Assembly: GCA_964213345.1 (NCBI GenBank)
Contig: CAXOVX010000021.1
Coordinates: 1-20,597, forward strand
Direction of reading: 5' to 3'
Length of the DNA: 20,597 nucleotides
From: CAXOVX01 sp964213345
Lineage (GTDB): Bacteria > Pseudomonadota > Alphaproteobacteria > Rickettsiales > Midichloriaceae
Both the position numbers and the translations under genes were made by a program. Each line of letters starts with the position of its first letter. The first letter of the stretch is position 1. Shown piece by piece: positions 1 to 10,000 of this stretch. The notes below the pieces were generated by a model. It was not told the origin of the DNA. It ran no database searches and saw only the letters and a program-made list of their open reading frames with translations.

Positions 1-1383
1 TTGCTCCTTACTGTGTGTGTCAGTAGGTTTATCATCCTTATCATAACTAAACCAGTGTTTTACGAGCTCTTTAGTTGCAACACCAGCACCCACCAATGCA
101 TTGCCGGCTATTTTAGCCAGTAGTAATGCTGTTGCAGTGCAGGCTGGATTTTCCAGACAAGCAGCTATTGCCGGGATTGCCTGAAGTGCTGTTTGTTCCA
201 GATGTGGTTCTGCGTTGTTATGTGCGTTGTTGTATAAGTACTGTTGTAGTTTTATAACAGCAGGATCGTTTGTTGCATGTAAAACATGTTGTGTTGCCAT
301 TTCTACAGCTTTTTGCCGTGACATCCCTTCTTGTTCTAGGCTGTATGCAAGGTACGCTACAGCAAATTTACGTGCTTCATTACCTGGTGCTGCAGCTGCT
401 CCTCCAGCATTATCTATCGCTTGCTCTATTTCAACTAATTTCTCTAAGGTAGGTTTCGCGTTTTTTTCGGAAGGTGGGGTTGTAGTTTTCCCGTCATCCC
501 TAATCTTATGTACAAAGTCTTTAGCGAACTCAGTTATTTCCCTGAATCCCCCGAAAACATCGGGTGATAGGACAAAAGATACATCATTATCGCGGTAGGA
601 GATTCGGGGATTGAAGTGTTTTCCATCGAGGCTGCATGAGCCAGTGAAACCAATCGAAAAGTCATCGTTTATGCTGTATTCACGTACGTTATCAGCTATT
701 ACAATCTGTTCAGCCTTCAGGATCAGTTCCTTACTGCCGGTAATCTGACCCACATGATACAGTAGTTTTCCCGTCGTTATCTTAATGCTTTCGCCAGTTA
801 TTCCACTTATAAACTTTACCAGCCCACTAGCTTCTACTTGTTCTGTATGGGTAAACGAACCATACGGCATCACACCAAATTTACCACCAGTTATAGCACC
901 CACATCCTTCTCACCATCCACAGCAGCACGCTTCAACTCTGCAGCAGTATTCCATGTTGCTGTAATTCCAAATCCCCACCCATCCGCCATCATTTCACTT
1001 CTCACCTCATCCAGCACATCCCTTATCGCAGTTTCACCTGCACTCACATCAACTTCCTTCCCATGAATCTGCAGTCCTTCTATTTCCAGCTTCTCATTGA
1101 TTATCATGTGTATCTTGGCGTCTTTTCCACCAAATGGCGTATTACCTCTCCGTATCTCATCCCTATTTTGCGTCATCTCACTTTCGCCAAATCCAACTCC
1201 AACGCTGCCACTCACTGGATTCAACGTCACATCAAATGAACTACTCTCCGTATGTGTCGTAGTCTTCATCGTCTGCTTGCTACCCTCAAACTTCGCACTC
1301 TTCGCCTCCACATACGCATCCCTCACACCACTCGCCTCAACTCCTTGGAAATACAACTCTTTCCACCCGTCCCAATCTTCACA
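1..1383 (-). CDS. Orphan CdiA C-terminal cassette 1 (partial, runs off left edge, no start)
   Basis: An open minus-strand frame runs from an in-frame TAA at 1386-1384 to the window edge without a stop. It encodes the FHA-2-like end (YFQGVEASG) and the complete pretoxin domain through KHWFSYDK, the same residues as about 1776-2216 of the large protein at 4068-11078. After SYDK it continues with a KDDKPTDTH linker like that of the cassette at 2358-3354, then SKEQ at the edge, so a toxin tip should lie to the left. A two-base insertion near 1358-1361 relative to the large gene throws upstream homology out of frame, and I see no ribosome binding site. It is best read as a silent, displaced C-terminal module serving as a recombination donor; expression from an internal ATG cannot be excluded. 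Plus-strand open frames here are antisense shadows. Confidence 0.75.
38..1358 (-). repeat. Long direct repeat, copy 1 (identical to 4432-5752)
   Basis: This 1321-bp stretch matches 4432-5752 at a constant offset of 4394 bases, and I found no mismatch on reading the two side by side. It covers the FHA-2-like end and the pretoxin domain up to SYDK. Identity stops sharply on both sides: on the left at the toxin linker, on the right where copy 1 has a two-base insertion and then diverged sequence. The identity implies a recent duplication or gene conversion. Confidence 0.9.
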
Positions 1384-1596
1384 TTATACCAAGTCCCCTT
1401 TTTAACGCCCACGTCGTCGCGCTTCAGGATTCAGGCTCAGTCATGTAGTTCACTACACTCCCTCGCCATCACCATCACACTCCTAGTGCTCATTTAAAAA
1501 TCAGACTCGGTATCATTCACTAACACAGCTCAAAATATAAAACCCTCTTAGCACTACGCTAATTCATTCAGAAATACCTCCACTCCTTCTATCTCT

Positions 1597-1959
1597 TCAT
1601 AATTTACCCGCTCTACGTGCCTCTTCTTCTAGTGTATCAACTATCCATCGCGTCCATTCTTTGTATAACATAGGATCATCTACCCATTCTTTTTTGTCTG
1701 CATCATAAACTAAACGATCTGCCGTATCTCCAATCCACTCATGAGGAAAAGGCTCCAATTCAAGTATCTCTTTACCTTGGATGATGGTCGTTTGGATATC
1801 AGCTTTGTCAAAAGTCTCTACATTAACATATCGTTGTATTGTCCTTTTATCATCTCTTTCTTCTGGCTCAAGATATGTATCTTCAAAAAAATACATTAAT
1901 AAACAATCGAATCGATCGTAACGATTACCTATTTTTTCTAGTTCGCGAAAATCACTCAT
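1597..1959 (-). CDS. Candidate CdiI-type immunity protein for the RNase A-like toxin
   Basis: A 120-residue acidic, soluble protein with no signal peptide or membrane segment. It starts three bases after the stop of the toxin gene at 1963-2376, with a GAG about six bases before the ATG, so the two are probably co-translated. Position, size, acidity and pairing with a basic RNase toxin are what is expected of a CdiI immunity protein that binds and blocks its cognate toxin in the cytoplasm. Segments such as LLMYFFEDTY and the Trp-rich end (EWVDD, EWTRWIVDTLEEE) loosely recall the CdiI_2-type families, but I cannot assign the family firmly. The gene is intact, unlike the pretoxin upstream, which suggests selection to keep immunity. 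Confidence 0.7.
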   Translation of the reverse strand: MSDFRELEKIGNRYDRFDCLLMYFFEDTYLEPEERDDKRTIQRYVNVETFDKADIQTTIIQGKEILELEPFPHEWIGDTADRLVYDADKKEWVDDPMLYKEWTRWIVDTLEEEARRAGKL

Positions 1960-1962
1960 AAC

Positions 1963-2376
1963 TTACTCTACTGGATAAGAGGTTATTATTGTTATACCGT
2001 CCTTTAATTTTTTAAATACAACTCTCACTTTAGTCATGTGTTTAATGGCATTACTATCCCTAGTTGTACCATAACCAGTTTCTGTATTAAACTTCCAGGT
2101 AAAGCCTTTGGTATCCATTATTCGAGCTTTCCCAGCCCAATCAGAGATATCCTTAGCATTTTGTTTAACCACCTCTTCTGTCAGTTCATTTGCTGTTCTC
2201 AAGTCAGGGAAGCTCGTTGCTCCCTTTCTGAGCGACGGCTCTTGTTCCACTCTCCCCTTCAAATATTCAACACCCTTCCCCACATGTCGCTCAATCGTAT
2301 GTCCACTACCTTCACCGCCTTCATATCGTTCAAGGTTGAGTTTTGTGTGTTCTCTTATTATTTTTCGGTAGTCCAT
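1963..2376 (-). CDS. RNase A-like CdiA-CT toxin domain encoded as a separate ORF
   Basis: This 137-residue protein has the hallmarks of the bacterial RNase A-like CdiA-CT toxin (RNAse_A_bac type, described from Yersinia kristensenii): GHTIERHVGK at residues 25-34 with two His (26 and 31) likely in the active site, ATSFPDLRTA at 53-62, and the C-terminal ITSYPVE at 131-137. The family degrades RNA in the cytoplasm of inhibited cells. Normally the domain is fused to the C terminus of CdiA. Here its ATG overlaps the last 19 bases of the preceding pretoxin frame, which is in a different frame, and GAGG stands seven bases before the ATG. It may thus be made as a stand-alone cytoplasmic toxin, or be a decayed fusion. 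The immunity gene follows after three bases. Confidence 0.8.
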   Translation of the reverse strand: MDYRKIIREHTKLNLERYEGGEGSGHTIERHVGKGVEYLKGRVEQEPSLRKGATSFPDLRTANELTEEVVKQNAKDISDWAGKARIMDTKGFTWKFNTETGYGTTRDSNAIKHMTKVRVVFKKLKDGITIITSYPVE

Positions 2377-2883
2377 TTGATTACCTCTTTCTGTGGATCG
2401 TTAGGATCATGTGGCCCATTATTATCGCCCTGATTGTTATGTTTTTGTTGTTCTTTATTGTCTGTGCTATCTGTGTTGTGTGTGTCAGTAGGTTTATCAT
2501 CCTTATCATAACTAAACCAGTGTTTTACGAGCTCTTTAGTTACAACACCAGCATCCACCAATGCATTGCCGGCAATTTTAGCCAGTAGTAATGCTGTTGC
2601 AGTGCAGGCTGGGTTTTCTAAACAAGCGGCTATTGCTGGGATTGCCTGAAGTGCTGCTTGCTCTAGATGTGGTTCTGCGTTGTTATGTGCGTTGTTGTAT
2701 ATGTACTGTTGTAGCTTGATAAAGCCAGGATCGTTTGTTGCATGTAAAACATGCTGTGTTGCCGTTTCTATAGCCTTTTGGCGTGACATCCCTCCTTGTT
2801 CTAGGCTGTATGTAAGATATGCTACAGCAAATTTACGCGCTTCGTTACCTGGTGCTGCAGCTGCCCCTCCAGCATTATCTATC

Positions 2884-2916
2884 GCTTGCTCTATTCCACA
2901 CCAATTTTTCTGAGGT
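2884..2916 (-). repeat. Direct repeat encoding SEKLV-IEQA, copy with extra base
   Basis: This 33-bp segment is nearly identical to 3323-3354 but has one extra C at 2899. In the large gene a related, diverged version encodes LEKLVEIEQA near 4812-4843. The two copies flank the 110-residue GQIAGSKEL-to-FVHKI block, as expected for a module duplicated or deleted by recombination between short repeats. Confidence 0.8.
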
Positions 2917-3322
2917 AGGAGTGCTATTAGTTTTTCCGTTAGCTTTTGCATCAGGATTTTTCTGTGTTTTGTCAGGAGCGTTATCCTCTTCAGGAGGAGG
3001 TGGTGGTGCACTAGCTGAGATTTCCTGCTGTTTTTTATCAGAAGTATCGTCAAATTTTCCACCATCCCCGATTTTATGTACAAAGTCTTTAGCGAAATCC
3101 CGAATATCCTTCAATCCCTCGAAAACATCAGGTGATAGGACAAAAGATACATCATTATCACGGTAAGAAATTCGGGGATTGAAGTGTTTACCGTCGAGGC
3201 TGCATGAGCCGCTGAAGCCAATGGAAAAGTCATCATTTATGCTGTATTCACGTACATTATCAGCTATCACAATCTGTTCAGCTTCCAGGATTAGTTCCTT
3301 ACTCCCTGCAATCTGCCCAACA

Positions 3323-3354
3323 GCTTGCTCTATTCCAACCAATTTTTCTGAGGT
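3323..3354 (-). repeat. Direct repeat encoding SEKLVGIEQA, in-frame copy
   Basis: This 32-bp partner of 2884-2916 has the base count that keeps the frame. It joins SEKLVGIEQA straight to GQIAGSKEL, whereas in the large protein IEQA is followed by IDNAGG and GQ is preceded by LLYHV. The joint is therefore a recombination scar. Confidence 0.8.
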
Positions 3355-3553
3355 GCACCTTATGAGACGAATTACGGGAAGGCTTTATGTGATAAGATGC
3401 ACCATCTATGAGTGTCGTTTCCGACAACCTCCAATGTAAATTACACTCGTCATAATTGCAATATCTATTTTTGATATTTTTTAACATTATGATCTATATA
3501 CATCTTTAACACTTGAATGATATGAGGACAGTGGAATGTAACACTAGTTCTAC

Positions 3554-4081
3554 TTAATTTTTACAAAACTTCAAAAGATCATCTGTGTAATGCTTTATAT
3601 AGATACATCTATAAAATTCCTGCCAATTATGCTTTAATTCATCTTCACCACGCCAGCATCTATAATAAATCTTGCAATTCCTATGCAGGGGAACTGGCCA
3701 TCGGATATCTATATCACGTCTATACTCTTCTGTTATTACGTAACATTTTACCTCATCACGTTCGGTCAAATATATATCACCTGGACTCACATCATCCAAT
3801 TCATCTTCTAAAATAAATGTCTTTGGATCAAAAATCGTTATTTCTGTACTTTCGACGTATTTTAATGGAATAACTATAGATGGCATAATTTTTTCTAATA
3901 TTCCCTCTTCCTCACACAATTCTATTAATTCATTTAACATTTTTATACCTTTTTTTACAAAACAAAGAGGATCACTATTTCTGTCTAAAAAACTATCCAA
4001 ATCGCTACCAATGAATTTGAAGTTTTTTTGCTCTGAATAACCCTCTGTAAACCATTCTTTTACACTATTAAATCTGGTCAT
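3554..4081 (-). CDS. Candidate immunity protein for the HVHF-tip toxin
   Basis: The start is taken as the ATG at 4081 (175 residues, beginning MTRFNSVKEW) because a GGAGG stands seven bases before it; a longer start at 4099 would use an ATG with no such site. The first 14 bases overlap the end of the large toxin gene, so translation is probably coupled. The product is soluble and acidic, with no signal peptide or membrane segment, and contains a helical N-terminal half (IKMLNELIELCEEEG) and a beta- and aromatic-rich C-terminal half (IYYRCWRGEDE). I do not recognise the family. Its position straight after a CdiA-like C terminus is the classical place for the cognate immunity gene, and that is the only basis for the role given. 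Confidence 0.65.
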   Translation of the reverse strand: MTRFNSVKEWFTEGYSEQKNFKFIGSDLDSFLDRNSDPLCFVKKGIKMLNELIELCEEEGILEKIMPSIVIPLKYVESTEITIFDPKTFILEDELDDVSPGDIYLTERDEVKCYVITEEYRRDIDIRWPVPLHRNCKIYYRCWRGEDELKHNWQEFYRCIYIKHYTDDLLKFCKN

Positions 4082-7000
4082 TTGGCAACCTCCACCCATT
4101 TTTTTGAAGCCATATTTTTTGTTCTTTAGTTAGTTTAATAGAGTTATGCTTCCATGTACCATCTTGATTTAACGCTGCCTCATCGTTATTAAAATGCACA
4201 TGTGGTTTTTCGTTACCTTCGCCTAGATCAACCCTAGTAACACCTCTTGGAGCCTGGTCTCGCCTAACCTCCTGTTTCATTTGATTGACTGTTTTACCTT
4301 CTTTTACCGAAGGTTCGTCATCATCATCAGGATCCAAATTTGTGCTACCACCGGAGTTACCTGCTATATCTTCTTTTATTTTATCTTTTTCAGCGGCATT
4401 ATCCGATTTACCACCTTCAGACTTATCACTTTTATCATAACTAAACCAGTGTTTTACGAGCTCTTTAGTTGCAACACCAGCACCCACCAATGCATTGCCG
4501 GCTATTTTAGCCAGTAGTAATGCTGTTGCAGTGCAGGCTGGATTTTCCAGACAAGCAGCTATTGCCGGGATTGCCTGAAGTGCTGTTTGTTCCAGATGTG
4601 GTTCTGCGTTGTTATGTGCGTTGTTGTATAAGTACTGTTGTAGTTTTATAACAGCAGGATCGTTTGTTGCATGTAAAACATGTTGTGTTGCCATTTCTAC
4701 AGCTTTTTGCCGTGACATCCCTTCTTGTTCTAGGCTGTATGCAAGGTACGCTACAGCAAATTTACGTGCTTCATTACCTGGTGCTGCAGCTGCTCCTCCA
4801 GCATTATCTATCGCTTGCTCTATTTCAACTAATTTCTCTAAGGTAGGTTTCGCGTTTTTTTCGGAAGGTGGGGTTGTAGTTTTCCCGTCATCCCTAATCT
4901 TATGTACAAAGTCTTTAGCGAACTCAGTTATTTCCCTGAATCCCCCGAAAACATCGGGTGATAGGACAAAAGATACATCATTATCGCGGTAGGAGATTCG
5001 GGGATTGAAGTGTTTTCCATCGAGGCTGCATGAGCCAGTGAAACCAATCGAAAAGTCATCGTTTATGCTGTATTCACGTACGTTATCAGCTATTACAATC
5101 TGTTCAGCCTTCAGGATCAGTTCCTTACTGCCGGTAATCTGACCCACATGATACAGTAGTTTTCCCGTCGTTATCTTAATGCTTTCGCCAGTTATTCCAC
5201 TTATAAACTTTACCAGCCCACTAGCTTCTACTTGTTCTGTATGGGTAAACGAACCATACGGCATCACACCAAATTTACCACCAGTTATAGCACCCACATC
5301 CTTCTCACCATCCACAGCAGCACGCTTCAACTCTGCAGCAGTATTCCATGTTGCTGTAATTCCAAATCCCCACCCATCCGCCATCATTTCACTTCTCACC
5401 TCATCCAGCACATCCCTTATCGCAGTTTCACCTGCACTCACATCAACTTCCTTCCCATGAATCTGCAGTCCTTCTATTTCCAGCTTCTCATTGATTATCA
5501 TGTGTATCTTGGCGTCTTTTCCACCAAATGGCGTATTACCTCTCCGTATCTCATCCCTATTTTGCGTCATCTCACTTTCGCCAAATCCAACTCCAACGCT
5601 GCCACTCACTGGATTCAACGTCACATCAAATGAACTACTCTCCGTATGTGTCGTAGTCTTCATCGTCTGCTTGCTACCCTCAAACTTCGCACTCTTCGCC
5701 TCCACATACGCATCCCTCACACCACTCGCCTCAACTCCTTGGAAATACAACTTCCCACCTGTCCTAATCTTTACATTACCTCCAATTTCTGTAGCTTCAC
5801 CATACGTCTCCTCACTTGTATGTGTTGTTGTCCTAGTTCCAAACGAAAACGTCACACTTGCATACTGTGCTAATAACGCCGTTGCTATCGCCCCAGCTTT
5901 TGCTACATTCGTAGGATCATTTGGGTTAGAGGCAAACCTTTTCGTCAGCATGTTATAATCAGCTTTAAAAGATGGTATCTCCATCGCAAAACTCATCATT
6001 CCTGCCAGATCTCCAGGTCCACGCATCTCTGTGATTTGCTTTATGGTGCCCAATAAACGCGTATTTCCCATAAAGTACTCACCTGGATCCTCACTTCCAA
6101 ATAGATCTATAATCGCAACAGACGGTGGCAGCAAACCACTTTGCGATATCTGTACTCGTCTGTATTCTCGTATCTCGTGCTCTTTGAGCGTTACTCCTTC
6201 ACGACAATCTATATCAGGATTATTAATACCCTTCACACCTTCGAGTTTACATTCTCCACCAGACCTAATCGTTACTCCACCTTTACCTGGATTTAAAATA
6301 GCATACGCTGTCTTATGTATCAGAACTTCTTGCGTAACCGTAGTGTCGCTAAAAACCCTACTCTTCGTTTGTGTGGCGACATTCGTGAAATATTCAGTTA
6401 CAGATTCTAGCGTCACACCCTTATTTCCATCAATCGCAATACCACTAGCTCCAAATATCTGTGCTCCAAAAGCCTTCAGCCAACCATTACTCTTCATCAC
6501 TAGCTGATCAGCTTGTATTTGCGGCGTGTGAGCTTCTATTTTGCCTTGTATAACCGAAGTCTCCCACCCTCCAGTATGACCTAAGCTATGTGTTACTGTC
6601 GTATCAAACATTGCTCCAATGACGATATCTCCTTGAGCCTCCATTGTTGCTTGACCAGCTACTTCCTTCTTGATAGCACCCAATATTACTAGATCATTCC
6701 CAGCTTGGTACCCCAAATTACCGTTAACAACTACAATACTACCACGTGTGCATGATAGGCAATAATGCCTGTTCTTAACTGCTACTTCTACAATGTCATG
6801 GCCTGCATCGAGGAATACATCACCATTCTCAACATAAATCGTCCCTATATTGATGATGTCATGATCTGCCTTCAGGCTCAACTTCCCATTCTTTACTGCC
6901 AGCACTCCCTCATGTATGATGGTCGGTGCTTCTATCCTCGTCCCCATTCCACTTATTATACTTGCTTGTGGCTGAATATGGATTCTTTGATCAACTTTTA

Positions 7001-10000
7001 GCTCTACATTCCCTCTACTTACTATGTGCCCCCCATCCTCCAGCTTCATAGAGCCTATGTGTAAATTGATATCCGTCTTACTCACTAACACGGCACCAAC
7101 TACAAAATCCCCTAACGCTGCTTCATTCAAAAAAACCTCGTATGATAAGCAATGGAATTCACCCAAACACAGTGGCTGCCAAACTGGCCACACTATAGGC
7201 CTCTCAAGGGCATCTACCTGACTCACCGCTAAGGAAACACCCGGCCTTAAAGATTTTAACCTACCATATTCAATAATTGCATTATCTGCAAGTTGCTCAA
7301 ATAACCTGATCATATCATAGCCAGATAGTTGCGGCACCCAACCAAACTTCAATGCAGCTTCTTCCAACTTTTCCTGTACATATGCAGCGTGATATGTCTC
7401 CAAAACACCGTCAAATTGGAAACCAAGTGCTGCCAAAAAATTCCGAACATCTATAGGTGCATCTAATGGTACGTCGTCTTTAGGTGCTATAAAGTTGTGC
7501 ATCTCATAACCACCACCACTTGCACTTGGCAGTGCTAACCTATTTAAAGGCCCACTATACCGCCAGATAGATCCCGGCAGAAAATCATATTTATTTATAA
7601 ATGCATTAACAAAATCAAGCCCTGAAAATGCCTGTTTATCGATAATAAACGTAACAACTTTGCCGTTAGGATATGTGGCCTCAATCTTGAATGTTAGGTC
7701 TGTTTGCTCAAAATGTGGACGTATTAGGCTATCTACGTGCCTTATAACGTCCGTGTTACCAAACGCCACTTGGTTCTTGACGATATCTAGCGCATTTGGT
7801 AACGAGAGTGAACTGTCAGCTACTGCAGTCGCAGAACCTGACGTATATCCAAACAGTGCACTTCTGATGCAATCATCGGCTATTATACTCCCAGCATATA
7901 GTACTGCCCTGCCTTGTTCGCCATTTGAACTGCATATTCTTCGCATTTCATTGTTACTGCACTGATACCAGGCATACCAGCCAAAATCTTTGGCAATTCT
8001 CTCCCAACCATGTTCACGCACTGCATCCCACTCAAATGAACTACCCTCACACCTCGACCTATACCTTGTTATGGGCACTGCACTCAAAATTTTTACAGTC
8101 TCTACAGCATACAGTCCAAGACTTGGAGTACCTTGCATATACAATGTTCCAGAAATGCTAAGATAACTATCTTTCAGCACTAGACCTGAAATTTTTAGAC
8201 TTAAATCACCAGCTACAGAGTAGTGTCCTTGCCCACAGGATACATGATCCTCATAATCCTCACAAACTGATGCTGTATAATATCTATAGTCACCAAACCA
8301 GTGTGTAGTGACGCCAAACAATACATTGCGTCTACACCCTTCATCATAACCAAAGCTATACTCCTTACACTGTTTTTTGCTACGTATAGAATAACTCTCA
8401 GGCCCTACGACAAAATAATTAGCCGTAATTTCGGATAAACCAGAGCCTCCTGTAATTTTGAATGTACAGCCTCTGCACTCAAAACGATCGGCGGGCTGTC
8501 GATCTTTGTTAACCAGCAATGCGCCAACCGCAGTGTAGGAGTGTGGTTCGAACGTCAGTGTTTCAGAAATTGTAAAAATTGCTTGATTTGTGACAGAAAT
8601 GTAATGCGAACTTGAGAATTGTGCGGCATTTACCTCTAATTTAGCAGTTTTAAGGGCTTTGCAGATAAAAATATTATTACCCTTTAGTGCAATTTTACCT
8701 CTTGGAGCTAATATTGTGACATAATAATACGTTTCTCCGTTAGCCACATCAATTTCAACAACCTTGCCATCAATTTGCCCAATAATACGACTCAAAGTGC
8801 CACACTTTAAGTTAATAGACTGGTCAGCCTTCAATTTGATATCATCAAGTCTACAGTTATTTCTGATGTCAATCTTGATATTTTCGCATAGCACCTGTAT
8901 CTCTCCTGGACACTCCAGGGCAGCAGCTAGCATTACAATAACACCGCCTTGTAGCTTATTTTGACCTTCAAATACGATTCTGCCCGCACTAGCTAGTGTA
9001 ATGCCAAGCCCCTTTCCTGTAATAATGGAGCTATATTGCTTATGAAAAATATCAGATCCTGCGCTAACCTCGATGGCTCCACCAGTAGATGACACAGTTT
9101 TATGGTTGATAAATCCACCTGTCACTGATATCTTGATGAGCTCAGTACACGTGAAAGAAGCTAAATTGGTAAACACCTCAGCTTCAATATTTACAGGACC
9201 TGTAGCAACTAAATCTTGTTCTAGTGTAATCAATGGGGCCTTAAGATTGATTTGAGTACCGGATAATTGAATACCCTTTGTAACCACAATGGCACTAGAA
9301 GATCGAATATCAACAGCAGACTGAGAACTAATAGAAGATCCTATTTCTAGCCTCTTATCTACGTTCATTTCTATTTTCGCAGATGATACTATGTTATGCG
9401 TTAACATGTATGCCTCTTGCATAGATCCAGGCATACTCAAGGACTTAAGTAGATCTAAAATAACTTCCTTGCCTTCAATATGCCCAGTCCCGCCACTAGC
9501 TAAATGTATGATTTTGACCTGTCCGTTCTTACCCAATACAGAGCTGCCATCATACATATGTACTGATGCACCATCTATACTTACTGCAGTTTCAGCCTGT
9601 ATTCTCCCGAACAAATTAATAACTGAATTTAATCCACTTAATATGACATCTTCACCTGTTGCTAGTATTTCACCAGTTTTTTCCAAAAATATCTTAGAGC
9701 TTTGTATCGTAACTTTCCCAAAACTAATCTTCCCATCAATTTTTACCTCAGAATCTGCGACTGCCTCATCTATTTGTATCATTAGTGAATTTGCAACATC
9801 CGATTGACTGGCCACCATAAAGCCTTTATTGTAAAACTTTATAACCTCGAGCTTTGAATCTTTAGCGCCTATAATCATTCCATCATTGACGAAACCACAG
9901 TTGCCATGTATGTAAAAGCGGTCCTCTTGCGCCTCAATTCTTCCTTTGTTTTCCGATTGCTCAGCGCCCCCATTCTCACATAATTCAAGATCAATCAATT

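Larger units (their letters stand above)
2358..3354 (-). pseudogene. Orphan pretoxin cassette 3, frameshifted
   Basis: This minus-strand region is homologous to, but clearly diverged from, the pretoxin region of the large protein. Reading from 3354: SEKLVGIEQAV joined directly to GQIAGSKELILEAEQ, the conserved block to FAKDFVHKI, a proline-rich stretch (APPPPPEED), then SEKLV. There an extra C at 2899, compared with the sister motif at 3323-3354, shifts the frame. The other frame continues with IEQAIDNAGG through KHWFSYDK and a His/Asn/Asp-rich linker to a stop at 2358. The first half could start at TTG 3342; an in-frame TAA at 3387-3385 bounds it. No good ribosome binding site is seen. It probably once linked the pretoxin to the RNase A-like toxin at 1963-2376. 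A sequencing error at 2899 is an alternative, but a second frame change would still be needed to reach the toxin. Confidence 0.75.

Noticed and set aside
215..1497. Several plus-strand open frames, repeated again at 4609-5958
   Set aside because: They are antisense to the conserved minus-strand pretoxin frame and duplicate only because the underlying DNA is duplicated; no ribosome binding sites or family likeness.
3299..3487. 62-residue minus-strand open frame
   Set aside because: It reads cassette 3's start in the wrong frame (HLRKIGWNRAS for SEKLVGIEQA) and extends into AT-rich intergenic DNA.
38..5752. Regularly repeated DNA as a possible CRISPR or tandem repeat array
   Set aside because: The repeats are long, coding and only two or three in number, with no short repeat-spacer pattern.
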